A stretch of DNA of 31,789 bases from Thermoleophilia bacterium (GCA_025933895.1 JAICZB010000004.1:1-31789), one strand, 5' to 3'; numbered from the stretch's first letter, positions 7,042 to 14,262 are shown. Numbers and translations: made by a program. Notes: generated by a model not told the origin, from the letters alone.

Positions 7042-7210
7042 GGCCCTTGCGCCGTGTCCGGAGAGGCCATACATTCCCTCTTGCGCCGAGCACGGCGCGG
7101 GAGTAGGACGAAGCAGCACCGGGAGGTCGTACGGGGCGGCTCGCAAGGGCCGAAGCGGAAAGTCGACCGGGGTTGTGGACGAAACCGCGACCGGCTCGGC
7201 GAATTTTTTT
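7042..7210 (+). ncRNA. Candidate structured RNA of unknown type
   Basis: The non-coding stretch 6811-7255 contains GGCCCTTGCG (7042-7051) and its exact reverse complement at 7142-7151, which would close a domain of 110 nt. Inside are GAGAGG/CCTCTT (7061-7066 with 7077-7082) and a GCGCCG-AGCA-CGGCGC hairpin (7083-7098). Short CCGT/ACGG and GTCC/GGAC pairings are also possible. Downstream, CCGGGGTT and AACC...CCGG can pair (about 7167-7194) ahead of seven T (7204-7210), which resembles a terminator. An internal promoter-like pair TTGCGC-N17-TACATT (7047-7075) offers a second reading, a shorter RNA of about 130 nt. I compared it by eye with SRP RNA, tmRNA and RNase P landmarks and found no match. 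The strand is inferred from the T run. Confidence 0.3.
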
Positions 7211-7242
7211 GGTCCTCCCCGCCCCTGACGCGCTCGCTCGAC

Positions 7243-7248
7243 TACGAT
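7243..7248 (+). promoter_or_regulatory. -10-like hexamer TACGAT before the 77-residue membrane protein
   Basis: TACGAT ends exactly 7 nt before the ATG at 7256, the arrangement expected for a leaderless transcript. No Shine-Dalgarno sequence or clear -35 is seen. Confidence 0.45.
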
Positions 7249-7255
7249 CGCCGCG

Positions 7256-7489
7256 ATGCCGTTTCCTCCGCGTCCTCCGCGCCCGCCCAGCATCGATCAG
7301 GGCGTGATCGCCGTGATCTGGGCGGTCGGCCTCAGCATCTACATCTACTTCGGTCTCCTGGCCGTCGGGGCAAGTGGCGCCACCGCAATCGTGCTCGCGC
7401 TCGTGTCGTTCGCCGGGATCTGGCTGCTCGTGCGGCTCCGAGGCGAGGAGACCCCGACGCGGCGCCGACCGGGCCGCCGGCGCTCCTAG
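7256..7489 (+). CDS. Small two-helix membrane protein of unknown function
   Basis: The 77-residue product has a Pro-rich N-terminus (MPFPPRPPRPP). Two hydrophobic helices follow (about 16-38 and 41-60) and then a strongly basic tail (RRRPGRRRS). The positive tail suggests that the C-terminus faces the cytoplasm, and with two helices the N-terminus would as well. The start is supported by TACGAT 7 nt upstream. I do not recognise the family. It stands alone between the rpoD upstream region and a convergent 60-residue open frame. Confidence 0.6.
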   Translation: MPFPPRPPRPPSIDQGVIAVIWAVGLSIYIYFGLLAVGASGATAIVLALVSFAGIWLLVRLRGEETPTRRRPGRRRS

Positions 7490-7498
7490 CCACCGTCT

Positions 7499-7681
7499 CT
7501 ACGCCGCGCAGCGGGTCGGCCGATGCGGCGTGAGCGCGAAGACGAGCTTGTGCGCGAGCTCGTCGCCGAGCTCTAGATCGAGCCGTTCCCGCGCCTGGAC
7601 GGCCTCGGGATCGAGGCTCTCGAGGTGCGCTGTGAGCAACCGCGAGCCCCGGTGTGTGAGCGGCTTCGGCAAGGCGTCCAT
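7499..7681 (-). CDS. Small hypothetical protein, 60 residues
   Basis: The product contains a compact segment (PEAVQARERLDLELGDELAHKLVFAL) that looks like one or two amphipathic helices and reads like conserved coding sequence, unlike the Arg-rich shadow frames nearby. The ATG at 7681 is preceded by AGGACCAGG, and TATACA lies 8 nt upstream. No function is assigned. The gene follows two hairpins that separate it from the next minus-strand gene upstream. Confidence 0.45.
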   Translation of the reverse strand: MDALPKPLTHRGSRLLTAHLESLDPEAVQARERLDLELGDELAHKLVFALTPHRPTRCAA

Positions 7682-7719
7682 CCTGGTCCTGTATATCGGG
7701 GGACCTACCCCTTTAGCGT

Positions 7720-7739
7720 GATCCCTCCCGGCAGGGATC
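7720..7739. terminator. Perfect 7-bp hairpin
   Basis: GATCCCT (7720-7726) and AGGGATC (7733-7739) pair around CCCGGC. It abuts the larger stem at 7739-7783 and lies between two minus-strand genes. A terminator or mRNA-stabilising role is inferred from position. Confidence 0.4.
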
Positions 7740-7783
7740 CGCGGCCGCTATCCCTCGTTCGAGACGGAGGGAGGCGGCCGCGG
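7739..7783 (-). terminator. Long stem-loop after the 220-residue membrane protein gene
   Basis: CCGCGGCCGC (7739-7748) pairs perfectly with GCGGCCGCGG (7774-7783), and TCCCTC with GAGGGA inside it. The structure starts 20 nt after the stop of the upstream minus-strand gene. No T run follows, so intrinsic termination is likely but unproven. Confidence 0.55.
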
Positions 7784-7803
7784 AGGTGGTTCCTGTTCGT
7801 CCG

Positions 7804-8466
7804 TCAGCGCGTCGGCATGCGGGTCCGCGTGTGCTCGGTGTCCCCGGCGGGGACGTTCTGCTCGGCGGGAGCGCCCTCCTCCGCGGGACTCGCCGCCGGT
7901 CCACGCCTGGCCGTCCAACGGCGCTCGGCCGTGACGGGCTCGTCCGCCGTGCGTCCGGCTCCGACTCCCGGATGCGCGGCGGGAACGCCCGCCGGGCCGG
8001 CATATGCCGGGGCGGCGGCTTCTTCCACCGGGGCGGGCACGCCGTCGAACGAGAGGCCGAGCATGAGGCCGAACCCGAACGCGAGCACTCCCTGCCAGAG
8101 GCCCACCGAGTGCACGAGTCCGAGGATGCCGATCGAAGTGCTCCAGGAGTGGATCCGTCCCTCCTGCCAGCCGTTCCCCGGCTGGTTCGCGATCAGGATC
8201 CAGCCGACGCAGACGAGCACCGGCAGGAACGCAAGGATGAAGGTGCTCGGCGAGATCCGCATCCTGAGCCCCTTCGTCCACGTCCCCACGTGGTTCGCCA
8301 GCGCGAGCACCAGCCCGGCGCCGGCCACGATCGCCATCGCGATCCAGAAACGTCCGGTGGTCTGGGTCCCGACCTGTGCAGCGCCCCAGAGCGCGAGGCC
8401 GGCCAACGCCGCAGCGAGTGCGAGCGTCAGACCACGGGACGCGTCGTACGTGCCATAGCTGCGCAT
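7804..8466 (-). CDS. Four-helix membrane protein with a disordered tail, function unknown
   Basis: The protein has 220 residues. Hydrophobic helices lie at about 12-31, 39-59, 73-93 and 110-140. The remaining approximately 75 residues form an Ala/Pro/Glu/Arg-rich tail of low complexity (for example PAPVEEAAAPAYAGPAG). Conserved-looking membrane residues include Trp and His in HSWSTSIGILGLVHSVGLWQG. I do not recognise the family. The ATG at 8466 follows AAAGGGTGAGAAG, a usable ribosome binding site. A strong hairpin separates it from the upstream zinc-site protein, and another follows its stop. Confidence 0.65.
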   Translation of the reverse strand: MRSYGTYDASRGLTLALAAALAGLALWGAAQVGTQTTGRFWIAMAIVAGAGLVLALANHVGTWTKGLRMRISPSTFILAFLPVLVCVGWILIANQPGNGWQEGRIHSWSTSIGILGLVHSVGLWQGVLAFGFGLMLGLSFDGVPAPVEEAAAPAYAGPAGVPAAHPGVGAGRTADEPVTAERRWTARRGPAASPAEEGAPAEQNVPAGDTEHTRTRMPTR

Positions 8467-8518
8467 TCTCTTCTCACCCTTTCGATTGCCCGATGAAGGA
8501 GAAACGGTCGAGTCGGGC

Positions 8519-8538
8519 TCCGGGGTGCGTACCCCGGA
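8519..8538 (-). terminator. Perfect 8-bp hairpin after the zinc-site protein gene
   Basis: TCCGGGGT (8519-8526) and ACCCCGGA (8531-8538) pair perfectly around GCGT, directly beyond the stop of the minus-strand gene at 8539. No T run is present. Confidence 0.55.
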
Positions 8539-9138
8539 TCACTCGAGGGCAAGCCTGCGCGCGTCGAACGACGCCGACCACAGCTCCGACCGGAACTCGT
8601 CGAGAGTCGCGAGCGCGTCATCGGCGAACACGTGTTCCACCACGCCTACCTCGCGGTCGTTGTGGAACGGGACGTCGACGTGCTGCTGCGAGACGAGGTT
8701 GAGCGACAGGTGCCGGCAGCTCGGGCAGCGCACGGCGAGCCCGACCGTGCCGTCGGCCGCAGTGAGGAGCGTGAACGACGAGGGGAACACGGGCCGCGGC
8801 TGCTCCTCCGGGTAGCAAAAGAAGCTCCACGGCCACTCTCCCCTCTTGATGTGCACCGCGGCGAGCTCGCCGAGCTCCGTGCCGACGGGATCGAGGCGCG
8901 CGGTCATGAGGTTGAGGAACTCGCCGGCGGCGAGGCCGAGCGGCGCCCAGTCGAGCTCCTCGTGCGTGACGAGCCCGTCGTGCTCCTCCCCGCAGCCGCA
9001 GTCGAAGCGGACGCGGAAGACGGCCGGATGCGCCGCGCCCGGGAGCGGCTCGATGCTTCGGAAGGCCGAGAGCAACACGTGCGTCTCGCCTCGGACGGGG
9101 CAGGCGAACGCGTAGCGGCTCGTCAGCGGGTCGTACAT
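8539..9138 (-). CDS. Hypothetical protein with putative zinc-binding cysteine pairs
   Basis: The 199-residue protein carries CPVRGETH near the N-terminus (Cys13), CGCGEEH at about 47-53, and CPSC at 138-141. This spacing suggests one or two structural zinc sites. No catalytic motif is evident and I do not recognise a named family. The rest is mixed alpha/beta with a conserved-looking EWPWSFFCYPEEQ segment. The ATG at 9138 has no Shine-Dalgarno sequence, but TACAAC lies 6 nt upstream. It follows apt on the same strand with a 43-nt gap and is followed by a terminator-like hairpin, so it may be the last gene of the long minus-strand run. Confidence 0.6.
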   Translation of the reverse strand: MYDPLTSRYAFACPVRGETHVLLSAFRSIEPLPGAAHPAVFRVRFDCGCGEEHDGLVTHEELDWAPLGLAAGEFLNLMTARLDPVGTELGELAAVHIKRGEWPWSFFCYPEEQPRPVFPSSFTLLTAADGTVGLAVRCPSCRHLSLNLVSQQHVDVPFHNDREVGVVEHVFADDALATLDEFRSELWSASFDARRLALE

Positions 9139-9181
9139 GAGGACGTTGTAGAGACAACCCCGGACGACGGCCCGCGGGCTC

Positions 9182-9703
9182 TCAGTACGTGAGGAGCGAG
9201 AAGAGGTCGTACTTCGTCAGGCGGTCGCGCCCCTCGAGGAACGAGAGCTCGATCACGAAGTTGACGCCGACGACGGTCCCGCCGAGGTGCTCGACGAGTC
9301 CCGCGATCGCCTCCACGGTCCCTCCCGTCGCGAGGACGTCGTCGTGGATGACGATCCTGGCGCCGTCGCCGATCGCGTCCGCTGCGACCTCGAGTGTGTT
9401 CTTCCCGTACTCCAGCGCGTAGGTTGCGGAGACGGTCTCGGGCGGGAGCTTGCCGGGCCTGCGCGCCGCGACGAAGCCGCAGCCGGCCTCGACGGCGATC
9501 GCCGCACCGAGCCAGAAGCCGCGCGCCTCGGCGCCGAGCACGAGATCGGCCTTGCGCTCGCGTGTCCAGTCGGCGAGCTCCCCCACTGCCTGCTGCAGCG
9601 CCTCGGGGTCGAAAAGCAGGGGCGAGATGTCCTTGAACCCGACCCCCGGCTCCGGAAAGTCCGGGACCTCGCGGACGCACGTCCTGAGATCGATCCCCGC
9701 CAC
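9182..9703 (-). CDS. apt: Adenine phosphoribosyltransferase
   Basis: The enzyme converts adenine and PRPP to AMP in purine salvage. The 173-residue protein has the family opening REVPDFPEPGVGFKDISPLL. It also has the GAEARGFWLGAAIA segment and RRPGKLP, and the PRPP-binding loop reads VIHDDVLATGGT. The GTG at 9703 is chosen because it gives the standard N-terminus and because TAGCCT ends 7 nt before it. That hexamer contains the stop codon of the upstream MerR gene (10-nt gap), so apt may be transcribed both from upstream and from its own leaderless start. Confidence 0.95.
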   Translation of the reverse strand: MAGIDLRTCVREVPDFPEPGVGFKDISPLLFDPEALQQAVGELADWTRERKADLVLGAEARGFWLGAAIAVEAGCGFVAARRPGKLPPETVSATYALEYGKNTLEVAADAIGDGARIVIHDDVLATGGTVEAIAGLVEHLGGTVVGVNFVIELSFLEGRDRLTKYDLFSLLTY

Positions 9704-9710
9704 GCGCGCG

Positions 9711-9716
9711 AGGCTA
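9711..9716 (-). promoter_or_regulatory. -10-like TAGCCT before apt, overlapping the merR-type stop codon
   Basis: On the minus strand TAGCCT ends 7 nt before the apt GTG. Its first three bases are the TAG stop of the upstream regulator gene, so any promoter here is embedded in the gene junction. Confidence 0.4.
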
Positions 9717-10397
9717 CTCGACGAGGCGGCGGACGTTGCGGCGCAGCAGCAGGTCGGCGAGCTCCTGGGCGCTCTGTGCCAGCCGCTGCAGGTCGCCGAG
9801 AGCGGCTTGCCGCCGCTCGGCGCTCCGCGAGCGCAGGGCCGGCGCGATCACCGCCTCGAGCAGGCTTCCCTCGCGGTCTGCCGCCGTACGGAACGCGCGG
9901 AGGTTCCGCGCCCCGATTCCGAAGCGCGCGAGCGCCTCGCAGGCGGCCGCGATGTCGATGTCGCTCTCCGCGTACAGCCGCTGCCCGTCCTCGACCCGCG
10001 GCTCGAGCAGGCCGAACTCCTCGAGCTCGCGCGCGCGATCGGTGCTGATCCCCGCACGCTCGCAGAGCTCCTCGAGGTCGAGCTCCTCCTCCCCCGCGTC
10101 GACCACGCTGCGGCGCCGACGGCGCTGCTTGCCGGCGCCTGCCTCGAGCTCCTGTCTGATCACGCGGAGCGGCAGGAACTCGTCGCGCTGCAGGCGGAGA
10201 ATCGTCTCGAGGCGCTCGACGTCGTCCTCGGAGAAGAGCCTGTAGCCGCCCTGCGTCCGCCGCGGGTTGAGGAGTCCCTGGTCCTCGAGGTAGCGGATCT
10301 TGGAGATCGAGACCTCGGGGAACTCGTCCTTGAGGCGGCTGCAGACCGTCCCGATGGTCAGAAGCCTGCGGCGGGAAGGTGCTTCCGTCACGCTCAT
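9714..10397 (-). CDS. MerR-family transcriptional regulator, FtsR-like
   Basis: The 227-residue protein has an N-terminal winged helix of MerR type (LLTIGTVCSRLKDEFPEVSISKIRYLEDQGLLNPRRTQGGYRLFSEDDVERL). A basic linker follows (KQRRRRR). A second HTH-like unit comes next (LEELCERAGISTDRARELEEFGLLEP ... YAESDIDI) and a C-terminal helix. This double arrangement and the position directly after an FHA gene match the mycobacterial FtsR/GarA neighbourhood, so the FtsR assignment rests on synteny. In that family the protein binds DNA in cell-division gene regulation; the target here is unknown. Its ATG shares one base with the FHA stop (TGATG), indicating coupled translation. Confidence 0.85.
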   Translation of the reverse strand: MSVTEAPSRRRLLTIGTVCSRLKDEFPEVSISKIRYLEDQGLLNPRRTQGGYRLFSEDDVERLETILRLQRDEFLPLRVIRQELEAGAGKQRRRRRSVVDAGEEELDLEELCERAGISTDRARELEEFGLLEPRVEDGQRLYAESDIDIAAACEALARFGIGARNLRAFRTAADREGSLLEAVIAPALRSRSAERRQAALGDLQRLAQSAQELADLLLRRNVRRLVE

Positions 10398-10858
10398 CAG
10401 CGCTGTAGGAAGGTGAGCCGGTACTTGCCGATCTGGAGCTCGTCGCCGTCCCTGAGCTCCGCGGTCTCGACTCGCTCGCGGTTGACGAAGGTCCCGTTCA
10501 GGCTCCCCTGATCCTCGAGCTGCCAGTGTTCGCCGCCCTTCGAGAGGACGGCGTGCTTGCGGGACACGGTGACGTCGTCGAGGAAGATCTCGCACTCCGG
10601 CGAGCGGCCGATCGTCGTGGGGCCGCCATCGAGCGGGAACGTCTCGCCCGAGCGCCCGCCCCCGGAGCGGACGATCAGAGCCGCGCCCTGGACACCGAGA
10701 TCCTCGATCGGGTCGAGGCTCTCCGGCACCTCGGGAGCCGCGAAGGCCTCGGTCGACTCCCCTTCCTCGGGGACGACGAGCGCCGCGCCGCACTTCGCGC
10801 AGAAGTGCGCGGACTCCGGGTTGTTGTACCCGCACTCGGGGCAGTAGACGTGCGCCAT
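10397..10858 (-). CDS. Zinc-ribbon and FHA-domain protein
   Basis: The 153-residue protein has an N-terminal zinc ribbon (CPEC at 6-9, CAKC at 20-23). An acidic linker follows, then a C-terminal FHA domain that binds phosphothreonine. The FHA core residues are present: TIGRSPEC, VSRKHA and GSLNGTFVN. It is comparable to GarA/OdhI-like proteins, but GarA's N-terminal ETTS phosphorylation motif is not visible; STEAFAAPE at about 35-43 is the nearest Thr-containing stretch. Start and stop codons overlap both neighbours as TGATG, giving an RsiG-like/FHA/MerR coupled set. Confidence 0.9.
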   Translation of the reverse strand: MAHVYCPECGYNNPESAHFCAKCGAALVVPEEGESTEAFAAPEVPESLDPIEDLGVQGAALIVRSGGGRSGETFPLDGGPTTIGRSPECEIFLDDVTVSRKHAVLSKGGEHWQLEDQGSLNGTFVNRERVETAELRDGDELQIGKYRLTFLQR

Positions 10859-11100
10859 CAGGCAGGCGGGGCAGCCTTGCCGGTGAGGATGTCCGTGAGC
10901 GAATCGACGTCCACCGCCTCGAGGACGCTCCTCCCCTGCGTCGCCTGCAGCCGCGCCACGAGCTCGGCGCGCAGGATGTCGATCTTCCCGTGCAGGAGCC
11001 GCCGGCGGTACGAGACCTCCTCCTCCTCGCGCGTCAGGTCGTCGATGAGCTTCTTGAGATCCTCGTCGGAGAGCGTCGCGAGATCCGGCAGCGGTTCCAT
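10858..11100 (-). CDS. RsiG-like small protein, probable c-di-GMP-binding anti-sigma factor
   Basis: The 80-residue product is almost wholly helical. Its central helices carry E26-x3-S30-x2-R33-x3-H37-x3-D41 within EEEEVSYRRRLLHGKIDILR. RsiG proteins bind cyclic di-GMP through E(x)3S(x)2R(x)3Q(x)3D, so every position is kept except Gln, which is His here. In Streptomyces RsiG sequesters the sigma factor WhiG when loaded with c-di-GMP. One motif per chain suggests a homodimer, as described for Rubrobacter-type RsiG. No WhiG/FliA-type sigma gene lies in this window, so the partner is unknown. AGAAAGGG precedes the ATG at good spacing. It is coupled to the FHA gene (TGATG). A 7-bp hairpin (11124-11140) lies in its leader. 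Confidence 0.75.
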   Translation of the reverse strand: MEPLPDLATLSDEDLKKLIDDLTREEEEVSYRRRLLHGKIDILRAELVARLQATQGRSVLEAVDVDSLTDILTGKAAPPA

Positions 11101-11123
11101 CAGGCCCTTTCTACGGTTGCGGG

Positions 11124-11140
11124 CACCCTCGTCGAGGGTG
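11124..11140 (-). other. Hairpin in the leader of the RsiG-like gene
   Basis: CACCCTC (11124-11130) and GAGGGTG (11134-11140) pair perfectly with a 3-base loop, in the 88-nt gap between the nucleotidyltransferase gene and the RsiG-like gene. It could attenuate transcription or process the mRNA. No T run is present. Confidence 0.4.
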
Positions 11141-11188
11141 AAGCTGAACTTTAGCCTTTGCGTTCGGCCGGAGCAAAGCGCGGGCTCC

Positions 11189-13708
11189 TCAGGTGCGCGC
11201 GGCCGCCGCCTCTCCCTGCTCGATCTCGTCGACGAGGGCCCGCAACTCCCGCGCCAGCTCGTCCGACTGCTCGCGCGTCTCTCCCTCGGCGTAGAGGTGG
11301 AGGAGCGGCTCGTCGGGATCCGGCAGGACCTGGGCCCAGCCTCGCTCGTCGAACAGCTTGATCCCGTCGGTGAGGTCGACGTCGCGTCCCGCGAGGCGCT
11401 CGTTCAGCACGCGCATCACGAGGCCCTTGAGCGCCCAGGGACACGGCACCTGGTGGTGGACGAGCGTCGGCTGCGGGAGCTCCGCGACGAGCTCCGACAG
11501 CGGACGGTCGACGGGCGCGAGCAGCTCGAGCAGCTTCGCGAGGCTCGCAACTGCGTCGTAGCCCGGCAGGAACTCGGGGAAGACGTAGCCGCCGCCCACC
11601 GCGCCCGCGAAGACGACCCCTCCCTCCGCGGCCGCGCGCGTCAACTCCGGCAGGGACGTCGGCGTCCTCACCACCTCGAGCTGAGAGTCCGCGACGAGCC
11701 GCTCGACCTGGCTCGTCACCGTCACCGGGAAGGCGAGCTTCCCCCGGCGCCCGTCGGAGCCGAGGAGGCGGAGGAAGAGCAGGAGCGCCTGCTCGACCGG
11801 CACCTCGCGTGCCTGCTCGTCGATGAGGTGAAGCCGTTCCGCCGAGCGGTCGAAGACCGCGCCGAGATCCGCGCCCACGACGGGCACGAGTCGCTTCGTC
11901 TGGCCGATCGAGGCGGCGAGCCCCGGTGCGGCGTCCGCGTAGTCGGGGCCCTCGCCGGTGAACGCATGGGCGGCGACCACCTCCACTCCGAGCGGCCCGA
12001 GCACGAGCGGCAGCACGTACGAGGCGCCCGAGAAGCCGTAGTCGACCACGATGCGGAAGCGCCGCTCGCGCACGGACTCGGCGTCGATCGTCGAGAGCAG
12101 CTCGGCGGCGTACGTCTCGCGCACCCGCGCGGGGTACGAGATGCTCCCCACCTCCCCGGCGGCGACGCGTCGGAACTCGCCGCGCGTGAAGTGCTTCTCG
12201 ACCTCCTTCTGCATCGCGGCGCTCATCTCCACTCCGAGCCGCTCGAAGAACTGGATCCGGATCACCTCCGGGTCGCTCGGGCTGACTCCGACGTGGAAGC
12301 CGGCGTCGTACGCCTCCGACTTCACGAGGTGGCGGGCGACGGCGGCCGAGCTGACGCGGAGGTCGGCGACGGGCACGCCCGTCGAGGTGATGCCGGAGAT
12401 CATCGCCCGCTTGATCATCCGGCACGAGCCCGGGCTCTCACGGCTCGCGACGACGCGCATGCCACGCTTCAGCGCGGTGCCGAGCGCAGCGGCGAGCCGC
12501 ACGGCCACGTCGGGCGTCAGGTCGACGTTCACCATGCCGGAGACGCCGTGCTTGCCGAAGACACGGGTGGTCCCCCGCGACTCCCAGATCAGGCTCTCGT
12601 GCAGCTGCGAGCCTGTCTCGACCTCCTTGAACGGATAGATCCGGACGCCCGGGAGGATCACGCTCTCGGCGCCGACGGTGACCTCGTCCCCGATCGCGAC
12701 CCCCTCGTGGACGCGGACGTGCGCGCGCAGGTCGCAGCTGCGGCCGACGATCGCTCCCTGCACCTCGGTGCTGCGGCCGATGTAGGTCGAGGCGTCGACG
12801 ATCGAGCGGGCGACGCGTCCGCGCTCGCGGACGGTGACGCTCGTCGCGAGCACCGAGTACGGGCCGATGTGGGCGCCGCGCGCGACGCGGCAGTAGTTGC
12901 CGAGGTACGCGGGCCCGGCGATCGCGTCGAGGTCGTCGAGGTCCACCCCGTCCCCCAGCCAGATGTTTCCGCGGATGCGGATTCCCGGGATCTCGAGCTG
13001 GACGCGTTCGTCGAGCGCGTCGAAGTTCGCCTGCTGGTACTGCTCGAGGTTGCCGATGTCCTGCCAGTAGCCGTCGAAGACGTGCCCGTAGATCGGCCGC
13101 CCCATCTCGAGCAGCAGCGGGAACAGCTCCTTCGAGAAGTCGTACGGCCGGTCCTGCGGGATGTGCTTCAGCACCTCGGGCTCGAGCACGTAGATGCCGG
13201 TGTTGATCGTGTCGGAGAAGACCTGGCCCCACGACGGCTTCTCGAGAAAGCGCTCGACCCGGCCGTCCTCGTCGGTGACGACGATGCCGAACTCGAGCGG
13301 ATTCTCGACCGACTTGAGCCCGATCGTCACCGAGGCCCGCTTCTCGCGGTGCGCCTCGACGAGACGCGTGAGGTCGACGTCGCAGAGCGCGTCGCCGGAG
13401 ATGACGAGGAACGTGTCGTCGAGCCTCCCCGCGGCGCGTCTCACCGAGCCGGCGGTGCCGAGTGGCGACTCCTCGACCGAGTAGCCGATGTCGAGGCCGA
13501 GCGTCTCGCCGCTCCCGAAGTAGCTCCGGATCGCCTGCGGCAGGAAGGCGACCGTGACGATCACCTCCTCGAAGCCGTGCCGGCGCAGGAGCTCGAGGAT
13601 GTGCTCCATGCACGGCTTGCCGACGATCGGCACCATTGGCTTCGGCTGGTTCGAGGTGAGAGGCCGCAACCGCGTGCCCTCACCTCCGGCCATGACGACG
13701 GCTTTCAT
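11189..13708 (-). CDS. Sugar-phosphate nucleotidyltransferase fused to a degenerate phosphomannomutase domain
   Basis: The protein has 839 residues. Residues 1-235 form a nucleotidyltransferase (AGGEGTRLRPLT, QPKPMVPI, SGDALCD), probably making GDP-mannose or a related NDP-sugar. Residues 245-365 form a left-handed beta-helix of hexapeptide repeats. Residues 375-830 have the layout of a phosphohexomutase, but its three key loops are altered. The serine loop TASHNP is replaced by GVSPSDPE (474-481). The metal loop DxDGDR is replaced by FDRSAER (619-625). The sugar loop GExSGH is replaced by AVGGGYVFPE (703-712). The mutase half is therefore probably inactive and may regulate or scaffold. Comparable fusions occur in cyanobacteria and actinobacteria. 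The ATG at 13708 overlaps the upstream stop as ATGA. Confidence 0.88.
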   Translation of the reverse strand: MKAVVMAGGEGTRLRPLTSNQPKPMVPIVGKPCMEHILELLRRHGFEEVIVTVAFLPQAIRSYFGSGETLGLDIGYSVEESPLGTAGSVRRAAGRLDDTFLVISGDALCDVDLTRLVEAHREKRASVTIGLKSVENPLEFGIVVTDEDGRVERFLEKPSWGQVFSDTINTGIYVLEPEVLKHIPQDRPYDFSKELFPLLLEMGRPIYGHVFDGYWQDIGNLEQYQQANFDALDERVQLEIPGIRIRGNIWLGDGVDLDDLDAIAGPAYLGNYCRVARGAHIGPYSVLATSVTVRERGRVARSIVDASTYIGRSTEVQGAIVGRSCDLRAHVRVHEGVAIGDEVTVGAESVILPGVRIYPFKEVETGSQLHESLIWESRGTTRVFGKHGVSGMVNVDLTPDVAVRLAAALGTALKRGMRVVASRESPGSCRMIKRAMISGITSTGVPVADLRVSSAAVARHLVKSEAYDAGFHVGVSPSDPEVIRIQFFERLGVEMSAAMQKEVEKHFTRGEFRRVAAGEVGSISYPARVRETYAAELLSTIDAESVRERRFRIVVDYGFSGASYVLPLVLGPLGVEVVAAHAFTGEGPDYADAAPGLAASIGQTKRLVPVVGADLGAVFDRSAERLHLIDEQAREVPVEQALLLFLRLLGSDGRRGKLAFPVTVTSQVERLVADSQLEVVRTPTSLPELTRAAAEGGVVFAGAVGGGYVFPEFLPGYDAVASLAKLLELLAPVDRPLSELVAELPQPTLVHHQVPCPWALKGLVMRVLNERLAGRDVDLTDGIKLFDERGWAQVLPDPDEPLLHLYAEGETREQSDELARELRALVDEIEQGEAAAART

Positions 13709-14256
13709 CGATGGAGTTCTCTCCAGGCGGCGACGACGTAGAACACGCCGGCGGCGAGCGCGAGTGCGAGGCCCGCCCAGAAGAGGTCGACGGGCCAGCT
13801 CGTCGAGGGGTGCGTGACGATGCGGAAGAAGATCGCGGCGTACAGGACCCAGGTCGCTGCCTTGCCGACGACGTTGACGTCCACCTCGATCCCGCGCGGC
13901 GCGAGCAGCCCCGAGCCTGCGAGCAGCACGAGGTCCCGCCCGACGATCACGACGAGGCCGGCCCAGGGCAGCCGGTCGTAGGCGAAGAGGAGGATCACGG
14001 CGGCGTCGATCATCAGGCGGTCGGCGAGTGGGTCTGCAAGCTTCCCGAAGCGGGACTCGACGCGCCAGCGCCGCGCGAGGAAGCCGTCGACCTGGTCGGT
14101 GATCCCGGCGATGCCGAAGGCGACCCCGGCCGGCCAGCTGGGCCGGTGTCCCGCGCGCACCATGAGGACGACGAAGACGGGGATCAGCGCGAGCCGCGCG
14201 ACCGTGAGCGCGTTCGGCAGCTGCGCGAGCGGCTGCGAAACGGCGGGAGCCTCCAT
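13705..14256 (-). CDS. CDP-alcohol phosphatidyltransferase, phosphatidylglycerophosphate-synthase type
   Basis: The 183-residue integral membrane protein has several hydrophobic helices. It carries the complete family motif DQVDGFLARRWRVESRFGKLADPLADR, that is D-x2-D-G-x2-A-R-x8-G-x3-D-x3-D. The N-terminal LPNALTVARLALIPVFV is typical of PgsA and bacterial cardiolipin synthases of this class. I favour PgsA but cannot separate it from cardiolipin synthase. The ATG at 14256 is 6 nt after TATCCT, suggesting a leaderless start. Only 17 bp separate it from the divergent hutF-like start. Translation is coupled (ATGA) to the following nucleotidyltransferase gene. Confidence 0.88.
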   Translation of the reverse strand: MEAPAVSQPLAQLPNALTVARLALIPVFVVLMVRAGHRPSWPAGVAFGIAGITDQVDGFLARRWRVESRFGKLADPLADRLMIDAAVILLFAYDRLPWAGLVVIVGRDLVLLAGSGLLAPRGIEVDVNVVGKAATWVLYAAIFFRIVTHPSTSWPVDLFWAGLALALAAGVFYVVAAWRELHR

Positions 14257-14262
14257 GTGGAA

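Noticed and set aside
7042..7210. Signal recognition particle RNA, RNase P RNA or tmRNA
   Set aside because: AAGCAGC and GGAAAGTC fragments look suggestive, but the SRP tetraloop hairpin, the RNase P conserved regions and the tmRNA alanine-like ends are absent.
6811..7255. Replication origin, because of the DnaA box and local A+T richness
   Set aside because: Only one perfect and one near box are seen, no dnaA, dnaN or gyrase genes are nearby, and the A+T-rich part is short.
10526..13741. 1071-codon open frame on the plus strand opposite the nucleotidyltransferase, RsiG-like and FHA genes
   Set aside because: Composition (runs of Arg, Asp, His, Leu) is typical of an antisense frame, and the opposite strand encodes recognisable domains throughout.
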